DNA of 64,000 bases from Clostridiales bacterium (GTDB lineage: Bacteria > Bacillota > Clostridia > Lachnospirales > Lachnospiraceae). Shown here in pieces: positions 18,792 through 27,439 of the stretch. The position numbers and the translations under genes were made by a program. The first letter of the stretch is position 1, and each line of letters begins with the position of its first letter. The notes under the pieces are model-generated. The model did not search any database. It saw nothing but the letters and a program-made list of their open reading frames with translations, and was not told the DNA's origin. The stretch lies in NCBI GenBank assembly GCA_012839295.1, contig DUNO01000001.1, positions 248,001-312,000 of the forward strand. The letters run 5' to 3'.

Positions 18792-18928
18792 AACTAACGC
18801 GGTGAATCTGAGTGTCTATCTATCCATCTGGGCGCAGACCGGGCATCCCGTGGTTGCCTGCACTTGGCAATCACGGGATGTTAAAGGCAAGCACAGGTGG
18901 ATAGATAGACACTCAGATTCACCTCACA
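18792..18928. ncRNA. Structured intergenic element, copy 1 (covaries with 40877-41013)
   Basis: A perfect 25-bp outer stem (18801-18825 with 18899-18923) encloses a conserved core (GGGCGCAGACCGGG), an inner 15-bp hairpin with one G-U pair (18844-18858 with 18866-18880, loop TGCACTT) and the single-stranded segment TTAAAGGCAAG. Copy 2 has the same length, core and loop, while seven outer-stem positions and one inner-stem position differ with full compensation. Both copies lie between convergent genes and are bordered by AACTAACGC on the left and TCACA-CCTAAA on the right. It may be a non-coding RNA or a small mobile palindromic element; I cannot match it to a known family. Confidence 0.7.
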
Positions 18929-18979
18929 GCCTAAACTCACAGCCCAAACCCCTACTCATTTAATGTTCGAATCACTCTA

Positions 18980-19519
18980 TCACATCAACGCCTCATATAA
19001 CTTATCAACAGGCCTCGGAATAACCGCACATTCAACCATAAGCTCGCTGACAGCCTTCGCTGCGTTAATTGCCTCTGTTACAGCGCTGACATCACCGCTC
19101 ATAGTAACAAAGCCTTTTCCGCCGACAGCAAAGCCGGTCCGGATTTCAATCAGGTTTACATCCGCTGCCTTTGCCGCAGTATCTGCCGCAATAATAGCAG
19201 AGGCCACGGAATAAAATTCAATGACACCGATGGCTCCGGTGGTTGCTACCTGGGAGGTGCCGCTGATTGCAGGCATAAGCTGGTCACTGACATTTGGTAT
19301 GAATAATTTATCGACTAAGAATTCACCGGCAATTTCCTCGCCTGCCTTCATGGAGGCATTTACCGCACTGGTATTGCCGCCGACGATAACCATGTATTTT
19401 CCCGGGCATATGGTAGATGACCGGAGTAATTCAACGTCAGCCGCCTTTAACATATAATCGCAGGTTTCGATTCCTCTGGCTATACTTGATAGCTCTATCA
19501 TACAAACTGAATTTCCCAT
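18980..19519 (-). CDS. pduT: PduT-like tandem-BMC microcompartment shell protein with Fe-S pore cysteine
   Basis: A 179-aa shell protein made of two BMC domains (about 3-90 and 95-179), which would form pseudohexameric trimers in a bacterial microcompartment facet. The motif LLRSSTICPGK places a cysteine at residue 38, the position that ligates the central 4Fe-4S cluster of Salmonella PduT; this match supports the start at 19519, which also has GGAG 6 nt upstream. An in-frame start at 19588 lacks a ribosome-binding site. The C-terminal VIPRP is also PduT-like. It follows pduS and pduQ homologues, suggesting a role in passing electrons across the shell. Confidence 0.92.
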   Translation of the reverse strand: MGNSVCMIELSSIARGIETCDYMLKAADVELLRSSTICPGKYMVIVGGNTSAVNASMKAGEEIAGEFLVDKLFIPNVSDQLMPAISGTSQVATTGAIGVIEFYSVASAIIAADTAAKAADVNLIEIRTGFAVGGKGFVTMSGDVSAVTEAINAAKAVSELMVECAVIPRPVDKLYEALM

Positions 19520-19677
19520 TTCAAACTCCATTCCGCCGCCCAGCGGCAAATTAAATATTAGTGCTGCATCAGTGTAAATATCAGGCACTGAGTGGAAGAG
19601 AAACTTTCACGATACAGTATTAATGTACTGTCTCATTCATAATTAGACTAACAGCACTGCCTAAATGAACAGAACAC

Positions 19678-21027
19678 TTAGCTTACACGGATTCTGATAC
19701 CGGCAGGTGTCACCTCGCTCACAGTACCGTTTACACTGGCATGTATGTTGGTTGATAATCCCGTATCGTCGGCACGGGCAACCAGGTCACCGGCTGATAC
19801 CCTGTCCCCGGCAGCCTTTACCGCGATTGCAGGCTTTCCGATGTGCTGTGAGAAAGGAAGGAACACTTCGTCAGGCTTGAGGCCGATACAGACATGGGCG
19901 TGGAGTCCGTTATATTTCCCAAGGTTAAGCCTTGCAATGAGCCGGTCCGTTGGGACCTTGCTGAGGTCAACGGAGGATCTTACCTGGGGATTTAAATTTC
20001 TTTCAACAGTAATGCCTCTTTCGCGTAGCTTTCCTTTCATATATTGGTTTGCCCTTCTTGGGGACAGACCCATGGGGCAGGAGAACATCTCGCAGATTCC
20101 ACAGTCACAGCAATTGATCGCATCTCCGAAGCTTTTCTCGAATTCTTCCTGGGTTTCGATTTTGTCCTCCCGCCAAACATTCCTCATGACGAGGTGGGGC
20201 TTAATCCGATGGCCGATCTGGAATCTTGGACATAAATCCGTACACATCCTGCATTGGATACAGGCACTTCTGGTCTGGTGCTTAATGCGGCTGATGGAAA
20301 CCTCGGAGCGTTTAATTAAATAATGGTCTTTTGGCAATACGATAATATTTCCGGTGGTTTTAGTGACAAACTGCTGGTCGATGAGTTTGTCCTCCGCCAC
20401 AACACGCCCCATCATCGGTCCGCCCAAAATAATGGCATATTCACTGACGGTGGGGGAGGCAGCCTTGATACATTCCCTGATGGAGGTGCCGATGGGAACC
20501 TTTAGCATAACCGGTTCCTTTACCTCGCCGACCACAGAGAGGTATTTTTCCGTTGTCTTTTCTCCCTTTGTCACCGCGTTATAGATTCCGATTACAGTTC
20601 CCACATTGTCTACGACGGCGCCCACATCAATGGGGATGCCCCGTTCCGGTACGCATCTTCCGGTCACCTGCTGTACCATGATCTGCTCATCACCTGCCGG
20701 ATAGAAGGTCCTCATCTCAAAGATCTCGATAGCCGCACTGTTCTTTTCAATGGCAGCCTTTAGGGCGGCAATTTCATCCTTATATTTTCCCTTTAATGCG
20801 ATAACTGATTTCTTAGCCTCCAGATGCTCTGCTACCAGCATCACGCCCTTTACTAATTCATCTGCAAAGGCTCTGCATAAATATTTGTCAGTTTCAATTA
20901 AGGGCTCACACTCGGCAGCATTTACGATAAAATATTCTGCTTTTGTATTTAACTTAATATGGGTGGGGAACCCGGCGCCGCCGGCACCGACGATTCCCGC
21001 ATCCTTTATTGTTTCAATCAAATTCAT
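19678..21027 (-). CDS. pduS: PduS-like flavin / dual 4Fe-4S electron-transfer protein
   Basis: A 449-aa RnfC-related protein, reported as a cobalamin reductase in the Pdu pathway. It has a flavin/NADH-binding-like N-terminus (GIVGAGGAGFPTHIKL), an SLBB-like middle, then two cysteine clusters, CIQCRMCTDLCP and CCDCGICEMFSCP, for two 4Fe-4S centres, and a C-terminal biotinyl-lipoyl-like beta region. ATG 21027 has GGAG 7 nt upstream; an ATG at 21039 is in frame but lacks a site. Length matches PduS (about 450 aa). Its partner is the Fe-S shell protein PduT encoded next. Confidence 0.93.
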   Translation of the reverse strand: MNLIETIKDAGIVGAGGAGFPTHIKLNTKAEYFIVNAAECEPLIETDKYLCRAFADELVKGVMLVAEHLEAKKSVIALKGKYKDEIAALKAAIEKNSAAIEIFEMRTFYPAGDEQIMVQQVTGRCVPERGIPIDVGAVVDNVGTVIGIYNAVTKGEKTTEKYLSVVGEVKEPVMLKVPIGTSIRECIKAASPTVSEYAIILGGPMMGRVVAEDKLIDQQFVTKTTGNIIVLPKDHYLIKRSEVSISRIKHQTRSACIQCRMCTDLCPRFQIGHRIKPHLVMRNVWREDKIETQEEFEKSFGDAINCCDCGICEMFSCPMGLSPRRANQYMKGKLRERGITVERNLNPQVRSSVDLSKVPTDRLIARLNLGKYNGLHAHVCIGLKPDEVFLPFSQHIGKPAIAVKAAGDRVSAGDLVARADDTGLSTNIHASVNGTVSEVTPAGIRIRVS

Positions 21028-21078
21028 AGGCTTCTCCATTCATTATCAATCAAGGTTAATCAGTTACGGCAGCATAGC

Positions 21079-22212
21079 TCAGACCGCATACTTACCTTCG
21101 TATGCCCGGATAAAGAGTGTGGTCAGTTCTTCCTTCGTAACCTGTCTCGGGTTGCCGGCGGTACAGGGATCTGCATAGGCAGCCTCCACCAGCTCCGGCA
21201 GTACATCCAAAAAGTCCTGTTTATTTACACCCGCCGCTTTAATACTGGAGGGGATATTTAGCTTGGAAATGTAGTTTCTTAAGGCACGGACGAGATTCAT
21301 GGTACTCTGGCGCTCGTTGGTGCTGTCCAGCCAGATCAACCGTGCGATCTTGGCATAGCGCTTATTTGCCTCAGTCAGCTGGTCGTAGAGGCCTGCATTG
21401 TAGGATATTACGTAGGGCAGCAGGATTGCATTCGCCTTTCCGTGGGGAATGTGGAAATGTGCTCCCAGGGTGTGGGCCATGGAGTGGTTGATTCCGAGGC
21501 CGGAATTACTAAATGCCATTCCCGCAAGGCAGGAGGCATTATGTACCCTTTGCCGGAGAGTCACATCCTCAGGGTTTTCAAAAACCTGGATCAGGAATTT
21601 ATTGGCGAGCTTGATTGCCTTTTCCGCCAGGGCATCGGTAAAATCATTCCTCATATTACAGACAAAGGCCTCAATGGCATGGGTCAATACGTCCATCCCC
21701 GTATCGGCGGTTATGCTCCTGGGAACGGATTTTGTCAGCTCGGCATCAATGATGGCCATGTCCGGCAGCATGCTGTCATCCACCAGGGGATATTTAGTCT
21801 CTGTCTCCGGATCGGTGATTACGGAAAATTTGGTAACCTCTGAACCGGTCCCGCTGGTCGTTGGAATCGCGATAAATCTCAGCTTAACGGAGGCATCCTG
21901 CATCCGGGCAAAATAGATCATTCCCTTTGCCGCATCAATAGGAGAACCGCCGCCGAGGGCGACCACCAGCTCCGGCCTAAATTCTAAGATCAGCTTTACA
22001 CCCTTTACAACGGTAGCAATATCCGGGTTCGGCTTTACGTCTGAAAATATCTTGTATTCAGCTCCATTCAGGTGCTTTGTAATATATTTCGTTACTTCCT
22101 TCTCCACCATGAAGCGGTCGGTAACGATCAGAACCTTGCCGGCACCCCCAAAGGTATTATCATCCCCGGAGCCGATCATTATATCAGTCTTAATACTAAA
22201 AGAGCTATTCAT
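21079..22212 (-). CDS. pduQ: Iron-containing alcohol dehydrogenase (PduQ-like, microcompartment NAD recycling)
   Basis: A 377-aa group III Fe-dependent alcohol dehydrogenase. NAD-binding GGGSPIDAAKG is followed by metal ligands in TGMDVLTHAIEAF and in GLGINHSMAHTLGAHFHIPHG. In Pdu-type compartments this enzyme reduces the aldehyde and regenerates NAD inside the shell. The start is ATG 22212, with AAAGGAG 6 nt upstream; that site lies inside 31-bp tandem repeats able to form hairpins (see 22217-22287). It is the first gene of a pduQ-pduS-pduT operon under the AraC regulator upstream. Confidence 0.92.
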   Translation of the reverse strand: MNSSFSIKTDIMIGSGDDNTFGGAGKVLIVTDRFMVEKEVTKYITKHLNGAEYKIFSDVKPNPDIATVVKGVKLILEFRPELVVALGGGSPIDAAKGMIYFARMQDASVKLRFIAIPTTSGTGSEVTKFSVITDPETETKYPLVDDSMLPDMAIIDAELTKSVPRSITADTGMDVLTHAIEAFVCNMRNDFTDALAEKAIKLANKFLIQVFENPEDVTLRQRVHNASCLAGMAFSNSGLGINHSMAHTLGAHFHIPHGKANAILLPYVISYNAGLYDQLTEANKRYAKIARLIWLDSTNERQSTMNLVRALRNYISKLNIPSSIKAAGVNKQDFLDVLPELVEAAYADPCTAGNPRQVTKEELTTLFIRAYEGKYAV

Positions 22213-22216
22213 GAAT

Positions 22217-22287
22217 TCTCCTTTCAATCGTGGGAAAGGAGAATTCGTCTCCTTTCAATCGTGGGAAAGGAGAATTCGTCTCCTTTC
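22217..22287 (-). repeat. 31-bp tandem repeats covering the pduQ ribosome-binding site
   Basis: Two exact 31-bp units (22217-22247, 22248-22278) and a partial third. On the pduQ strand each unit carries CTCCTTTC followed, after CCACGATT, by GAAAGGAG. The unit next to the start forms a perfect 13-bp hairpin that buries the Shine-Dalgarno site and ends one base before the ATG. Confidence 0.85.
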
Positions 22288-22318
22288 GAATTCGGTAACA
22301 ATCAACATTGAAACCCAC

Positions 22319-22355
22319 ATAAAACAACATTTCGAATAGATATATGTTGTTTTAT
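22319..22355. promoter_or_regulatory. Perfect 12-bp inverted repeat in the pduQ leader (operator or araC terminator)
   Basis: ATAAAACAACAT (22319-22330) and its exact complement at 22344-22355 flank 13 nt. It lies just after a minus-strand TTGACA (22394-22389)/TATACT (22373-22368) pair with a short 15-nt spacer. The AAACAACA core also occurs at the regulator's own promoter region (23267-23296), which favours an operator; termination of the regulator gene is the alternative. Confidence 0.5.
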
Positions 22356-22403
22356 CTTTATTTATAAAGTATATCATATCCGCCCATTTGTCAAGTGAAC
22401 TTG

Positions 22404-23123
22404 TTATTTCTTTATATATTCAACGGGTGATAAAGCATAGTATTTCTTGAATACCCGGCTGAAGTAGGAGTAATTCTGATAGCCCAGCAGCTCGGCTATT
22501 TCGTTAAAATGGTAGACATTGCTTCTCATAAGCTGGATGGCGAATTCCAGCTTGGTTTTATGGATATAGTCAGTGAGGGTTTCACCCACCTCTTCCCTGA
22601 AGCGTTTGGACAGATAGCTGCGGTTTACACTGATGGCCTCAGCCACATCCTTAGCATATAGGAACTTGAATTTATTGTTGTGGATAAATTCGAGGGCCAT
22701 TTTTATTACCAGGGAATATTGCTTCATGGAATATTTCTTTATCGAGGCGAGGAGCTCTTCAAAAGCATTGATATTAATATCTGCAAGCTCGCCCTTATTA
22801 TGTGAGCGGGCAATTTTATAGAAGCAATTCTTTTTAATGGATTCCCCGATATCCTTTGGTAAGCCGTTTTTGATGGAAATCTCAGTCAGAGTGGAAACGG
22901 AATGGGCACAGTAAAGCTTCAAAACCTCAAGGTCTTCGCTTATGACGAGCTGCAGATCCTTGATTTGCTCCGCAATTTCTGCGATTTTATAAACCTGTGC
23001 CGGATCTCCTGAGGAAAGGGAGTCCTGGAAAGCCAGCATGAGCTTGGTGCTTTTTTCGGAGAAATCCGTGTCGTATTCGGAACGGATGGACAGGTCCTGG
23101 GAAATAGAATGGTCAAAATTCAT
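22404..23123 (-). CDS. AraC-family transcriptional regulator of the pdu-like module
   Basis: A 239-aa regulator with a C-terminal AraC DNA-binding domain of two helix-turn-helix units: AKDVAEAISVNRSYLSKRFR and FNEIAELLGYQNYSYFSRVF, ending in PVEYIKK. The N-terminal 130 residues are helical and carry no sensor domain I can name. AGGAGG precedes the ATG. It lies directly upstream of pduQ in the same direction, a common place for activators of microcompartment operons. Its inducer is unknown but should relate to the compartment substrate. Confidence 0.88.
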   Translation of the reverse strand: MNFDHSISQDLSIRSEYDTDFSEKSTKLMLAFQDSLSSGDPAQVYKIAEIAEQIKDLQLVISEDLEVLKLYCAHSVSTLTEISIKNGLPKDIGESIKKNCFYKIARSHNKGELADININAFEELLASIKKYSMKQYSLVIKMALEFIHNNKFKFLYAKDVAEAISVNRSYLSKRFREEVGETLTDYIHKTKLEFAIQLMRSNVYHFNEIAELLGYQNYSYFSRVFKKYYALSPVEYIKK

Positions 23124-23266
23124 GGGATACCTCCTGGAAAAATGGGCGTTACTACTTCAATTGTAAACAAACCGGGGCAAACTCAATTGAAATGGGCTTC
23201 CTTGGGAATGCCTTAAAAAGCTTTGAGAATACCTATTAAACATATTGTAACATGAAATTTAGATAC

Positions 23267-23296
23267 AAACAACAATCAAGCAATAAAAACAACAAT
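23267..23296. promoter_or_regulatory. Direct repeats in the araC/GH3 intergenic region (candidate AraC site)
   Basis: AAACAACAAT occurs at 23267-23276 and again at 23287-23296, exactly 20 bp apart, two helical turns, as expected for an AraC-family dimer site. The rest of 23124-23451 carries A/T-rich sequence with GATAAAAT boxes but no clear promoter. Confidence 0.45.
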
Positions 23297-23451
23297 TGTA
23301 TAACTTCTGGACAAAATACTCTGATAAAATGATAAAATGAAAAATCTTGAATGCCCCTGGAAGAAAGCAATTACGGTTCCAAAATGGTTTGGGGCGCTAT
23401 AGCCGGCAAACAATCCATGAAATAATCCATAAAAAGAAGGGAGAATGCAAT

Positions 23452-25917
23452 ATGCTTTACAAGGATCCAAACAAAACAATTCAAGAAAGGGTGGAGGATT
23501 TACTGGGAAGGATGACCTTAAAGGAAAAGGTAGCCCAGCTCTCCTGCACAATGACAACCGGAAGGGCGGACAATATTGAGAGCATGAGAGGGGAGCTGGA
23601 AAACGGTATCGGTACCATCAGCTATCTGAACAGCTCACTTTCCGGCGATAATGAAAAAGACATGAATAACATCAAAGCGATCCAGAGGCATCTGATGGAG
23701 GAGACGAGGCTGGGAATCCCGGCGCTGATCCATAATGAAGGAATTGCGGGAGCACAGATACCTGGGGCAACAACCTTTCCCCAATCCTTAAATGCGGCAG
23801 CCACCTGGGAACCGGAGCTGGCATACAAAATGGGAGAGGTGGTCCGCAGGCAGATAAAGGCCTTTGGCATCCATGCTGTCCACTCTCCTTTGTTTGACCT
23901 TGGCCGGGATCCAAGATGGGGAAGGATTGGTGAGACCTACGGCGAAGATCCCTATCTGGTGGCCAGGATGGGAACCGCATATGTAAAGGGAATACAGGGT
24001 AACCATGAGGTTATGGCTACGGCAAAGCATTTTGTCGGATATGGAAATGCAGAAGGTGGGAGAAATGGCGGGGAACAGCAGATCGGGAACCGGAAGCTGC
24101 TTGATACCTATTGCTTTCCCTTTGAAGCAGCAATCCAGGAAGCCGGTGTTATGGGTGTCATGAACAGCTATGGTATCTTAAACGAGGAGGCGGTATCCAC
24201 CTCAAAACGGCTTCTGACAGAGGTGCTAAGGGACAAGCTGGGCTTTGAGGGGGTGACAGTGGCAGATTACGGCAGCATAAGCCATGCCTTCGCAAGATAC
24301 CGGGTGGCGGAAACCAAAAAGGACACGGCAATCCTGGCTATAAAAGCAGGGATGGATGTGGAGCAGCCCCAGGGCACCTGTTACCGGTATTTAGAAGAGG
24401 CCGTAGAAGCAGGGGAGCTTGGGATGGAATATATCGACCGTTCCGTTAGGCGGGTATTGGAGACGAAATTTAAGCTGGGCTTGTTTGAAAACCCATATCA
24501 GGAGGGGGATTTTTTTGAGGAGATAAAGCGGCCGCAATATGCGGAGCTTTCCCAGGAAATCGCAGAAAAGTCCATTGTCCTGGTGAAAAATGAGGATCAG
24601 GCCCTGCCACTGTCCGGCGATGGCAAGCTTAAGATAGCGTTAATCGGCCCTTCCTCCGATGTAAAGGCGAATTTCTTCGGAGGCTACTCCTCCGTCAGCA
24701 CGGCCAGCACAACCAGCCGCGACTTTGACCGCTCCGAGGACGACAATTTCATTAAAATGGCATATCAGGCAATGATTACGGAATATAAGGATGGATTGAA
24801 GGCCTACGGGATAGAATTTGAAGACCAGCCGACCCCGGAGCAGAAGCAGGTGATTTTAGCAATGCTGAAGCAGCACCGGTCAGGCTCTGATAAGGCATAC
24901 AAGTCACAGGATGATTTTATGGAAAAATACTATCCGGATTGTAAAACAGTCAAGGAGGCTATGGAAGAGGCCTTTGGAAAGGAGAACATCCTCCATGCAA
25001 GGGGCTGCAATACCCGGGATATGCTGGAGGGAGGAATGGAAGCGGTAATCTCTGCCGTAGGGCAGGCGGACGTCGTCATTGCCGTATTAGGCGGAAGGGA
25101 AAGCATGACTGACCCGGAAGCAACCTGTGGTGAAAATAAGGATAACAGCAATATCAACCTGGAGCAGCACCAGCTGGATATGATGGCGGAGGTATTCAAG
25201 CTTAATAAACCGGTAATATCGGTTATCGTAGATGGAAGGCCTTTGGCAGCGCCGGAAATCAATGATAACAGTAAGGCGGTCCTTTATGCCTGGCTGCCGG
25301 CTCAAAACGGAGCACAGGCAATCGCCAATGTCCTGACCGGCAGGGTAAACCCCAGTGGAAAGCTCCCGGTGACGGTGTTAAAGGAGAAGGGGCAGATTCC
25401 TATGTATTACAGCCGGCTGCCCTTTATGGCGGAGCTTGACGAATGGTCTGAGTATATCGGCCAGGATAAGAATGCCCCAATGTATCCCTTCGGACATGGG
25501 CTTAGTTATACGAAGTTCGAATATTCAGGCTTGGTGATGGAGGATGCTGTTGAAGCAACAGGCAAATTAAAGCTTAGCTTCAAGATTAAGAATACGGGAG
25601 CCTGCGCCGGGGATGAAATTGCCCAGGTCTATATCCGTGACTGTGTCGGCAGCGTTGCCAGGCCAACAAAGCAGCTGGTTGGATTTGTACGGCTGGGATT
25701 GGAGCCTATGGAGGAAAAGCAGCTTTCTTTTGAAATTGATATGAGACAGCTGGCCTTCCATGACCTGAACATGGAGCAGGTGGTGGAGCCGGGAAATATG
25801 GAGGTATACATCGGAGCCTCCTCAGAGGATATCCGATTACAGGGACAGTTTATAATCACCGGTGAAAAGCTTATAGTGGAGAGAAAAGTATTTGCTTCAA
25901 AGGTAATCACAGGGTAA
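23452..25917 (+). CDS. Glycoside hydrolase family 3 beta-glycosidase, cytoplasmic
   Basis: An 821-aa GH3 enzyme that releases sugars from the non-reducing ends of beta-linked oligosaccharides. The barrel domain shows DPRWGRIGETYGEDP, ATAKHFVGYGNAEGGRNGG and the nucleophile D272 in VTVADYGSISH. The second domain contains VLVKNEDQALPL and the C-terminus is a fibronectin III-like domain (GDEIAQVYIRD, RPTKQLVGF). There is no signal peptide, so substrate must be imported. ATG 23452 is chosen (GGGAG 8 nt upstream); upstream in-frame codons lack a site. Specificity (glucosidase or xylosidase) cannot be read from the sequence. Confidence 0.95.
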   Translation: MLYKDPNKTIQERVEDLLGRMTLKEKVAQLSCTMTTGRADNIESMRGELENGIGTISYLNSSLSGDNEKDMNNIKAIQRHLMEETRLGIPALIHNEGIAGAQIPGATTFPQSLNAAATWEPELAYKMGEVVRRQIKAFGIHAVHSPLFDLGRDPRWGRIGETYGEDPYLVARMGTAYVKGIQGNHEVMATAKHFVGYGNAEGGRNGGEQQIGNRKLLDTYCFPFEAAIQEAGVMGVMNSYGILNEEAVSTSKRLLTEVLRDKLGFEGVTVADYGSISHAFARYRVAETKKDTAILAIKAGMDVEQPQGTCYRYLEEAVEAGELGMEYIDRSVRRVLETKFKLGLFENPYQEGDFFEEIKRPQYAELSQEIAEKSIVLVKNEDQALPLSGDGKLKIALIGPSSDVKANFFGGYSSVSTASTTSRDFDRSEDDNFIKMAYQAMITEYKDGLKAYGIEFEDQPTPEQKQVILAMLKQHRSGSDKAYKSQDDFMEKYYPDCKTVKEAMEEAFGKENILHARGCNTRDMLEGGMEAVISAVGQADVVIAVLGGRESMTDPEATCGENKDNSNINLEQHQLDMMAEVFKLNKPVISVIVDGRPLAAPEINDNSKAVLYAWLPAQNGAQAIANVLTGRVNPSGKLPVTVLKEKGQIPMYYSRLPFMAELDEWSEYIGQDKNAPMYPFGHGLSYTKFEYSGLVMEDAVEATGKLKLSFKIKNTGACAGDEIAQVYIRDCVGSVARPTKQLVGFVRLGLEPMEEKQLSFEIDMRQLAFHDLNMEQVVEPGNMEVYIGASSEDIRLQGQFIITGEKLIVERKVFASKVITG

Positions 25918-25929
25918 AATTATAGAATT

Positions 25930-25966
25930 CCGCCACAACCATCACAATTGGCGATGGTTGTGGCGG
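25930..25966. terminator. Hairpin between convergent GH3 and AraC genes
   Basis: A perfect 14-bp stem (25930-25943 with 25953-25966) and 9-nt loop lies between two convergent genes. It lacks a long T-run but its position fits a shared bidirectional terminator. Confidence 0.6.
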
Positions 25967-26013
25967 GCATAAAAGGCAGTCCCCATTCCTGTCTTATCAG
26001 TTCCCGGATCACA

Positions 26014-27282
26014 TTAAAAATTAATATTAATTTTCCTGTACTCACTGGGAGTCATTCCAATATAGCGCTTAAAAACCCGTGAGAAATAGTAGGGCTCGGA
26101 AAAGCCCAGGTAATATGAAACATCTTCAATTTTACAATTCTGACTTTTTAACAGGTCTTTGGCCAATCTTACCTTTTTCTGGTAAACATAATCGATAAAA
26201 TTCACCCCTGTTTCCTTCCGAAAAAGCTTTGAAACATATTTATAATTTAAATTCAGAGTTCTTGCAATCGATACCAGGTCAATATTTTGTTGGATATGGG
26301 CATCGATATAGTTGATTAGGGTTCTGGTATGCTTGGAATATTGGTTTTCTTCCTTTGCTTTTTTTACCTCCTTCCGAAAGAAGGAGATCATCTGTGTAAG
26401 AAGCATGGGAATCTCGTCAACTGTCCTGGTATCCTCCAGCCGGATAACAAAGAAATCTGCAAAGGAAAATGCTGTTTCCGATGGAACTCCCAGGTTAATA
26501 GCGCCCCTGCAGCAAAGCGCGGACATAATAATAAGCCGGTTTTTTTCGGAGCGGAGGATATCATTGGTGGCAAGGGGAAGCGCTTGGACATGGCCCAAAT
26601 TACTTCTAACCAGGCTCTCCAGGCTTTGCTCTGATTGGAGAAGCTCCTGGATTATTTTTTCTTCCTTATGGTAGGAATGGTGTTTTCCTGACGAGATGTT
26701 ATCGTAAGTAAAGGTTTTAACAGGCACATCGCCGGTATCGTAGATGATAAAATTATAATCAATATCCGTTTCTGTTTCTGCAACTATTTTTAAAAGATAT
26801 TGGAAGCTGATGACCTGTGCCTGGTTTATGAAGGGGACGGATTCAAGGTAACGCTTTATGTTTATAACGTCGACCGCCGGGTTTAGGACGGACAGCTGGT
26901 CAAGTTGGGTGGCTGTAATATCATTTATCCGGAAAGGTCCAAGATATAGAGTGCCTTTAAAATCATTCCTATAAAATAATGGGTAAGTAATTATTATTTC
27001 ATGAAAGGGTAAAAAGGTTGAAATCGAAGTATTCGTCCTTTTTTCAGACACGGAAGAGGATGATATTTTCGAGATATGCTCTGCCAGATAATTTTCATAA
27101 GGCTCCATTAAGGAAGCTATCTCTGCTTCTGCTTTGAGTTCCTGTTCCGGCTGGGGAAGGCTGTGGTCCGTAAGGGGAAGATTCTTCTGAAAGCCAATGG
27201 GATGGCCGGTACAGAGATAAAAGGTATTGGAGATTTTATATAAAAAATTCATGTTAATTGTTCCGCTTTTATTGTAAAGCAA
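26014..27282 (-). CDS. AraC-family transcriptional regulator (large)
   Basis: About 422 aa. The last 100 residues form the AraC double helix-turn-helix: LVSIARTLNLNYKYVSKLFR and IEDVSYYLGFSEPYYFSRVF, ending MTPSEYRK. The N-terminal 300 residues resemble sensory regions of clostridial AraC/YesN-type regulators but show no nameable domain. The start is uncertain: TTG 27282 has AAAGAGGTGAT 6 nt upstream, while GTG 27291 overlaps that site. It is divergent from the GH3 gene at 27440, which it probably controls. Three TAAGTTATA repeats lie between the two genes. Confidence 0.87.
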   Translation of the reverse strand: MLYNKSGTINMNFLYKISNTFYLCTGHPIGFQKNLPLTDHSLPQPEQELKAEAEIASLMEPYENYLAEHISKISSSSVSEKRTNTSISTFLPFHEIIITYPLFYRNDFKGTLYLGPFRINDITATQLDQLSVLNPAVDVINIKRYLESVPFINQAQVISFQYLLKIVAETETDIDYNFIIYDTGDVPVKTFTYDNISSGKHHSYHKEEKIIQELLQSEQSLESLVRSNLGHVQALPLATNDILRSEKNRLIIMSALCCRGAINLGVPSETAFSFADFFVIRLEDTRTVDEIPMLLTQMISFFRKEVKKAKEENQYSKHTRTLINYIDAHIQQNIDLVSIARTLNLNYKYVSKLFRKETGVNFIDYVYQKKVRLAKDLLKSQNCKIEDVSYYLGFSEPYYFSRVFKRYIGMTPSEYRKININF

Positions 27283-27301
27283 GGATATCACCTCTTTCAG
27301 A

Positions 27302-27329
27302 TAAGTTATATAAGTTATAATAAGTTATA
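27302..27329. promoter_or_regulatory. Three direct TAAGTTATA repeats (candidate AraC operator)
   Basis: TAAGTTATA occurs at 27302, 27311 and 27321, about one helical turn apart, just upstream of the AraC gene start and about 110 nt from the divergent GH3 gene. Confidence 0.4.
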
Positions 27330-27375
27330 AGCTCCGGAAGTATGAATATATACTCTAATCTACGAATTTATATTA

Positions 27376-27402
27376 TTGATATTTTCATATACAGTGTATA
27401 AT
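27376..27402 (+). promoter_or_regulatory. Predicted promoter of the second GH3 gene
   Basis: TATAAT at 27397-27402 has TTGATA at 27376-27381 (15-nt spacer) or TATTGA at 27374 (17-nt spacer) upstream. The ATG follows at 27440. Confidence 0.45.
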
Positions 27403-27439
27403 AATCTTAGCATTTTGTAAAGGAGAAGGAGGTATTGCA

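Noticed and set aside
18792-18928. attC site, retron or CRISPR repeat as an explanation of the structured element
   Set aside because: No integron-type core sites beyond chance, no reverse transcriptase or cas gene nearby, and only two distant copies with variable stems rather than a repeat-spacer array.
19678-21027. RnfC subunit of a membrane Rnf complex
   Set aside because: Related, but flanked by PduT and PduQ homologues with no rnfDGEAB genes, and of PduS length.
22217-22287. CRISPR array
   Set aside because: Units are contiguous 31-bp tandem copies without spacers.
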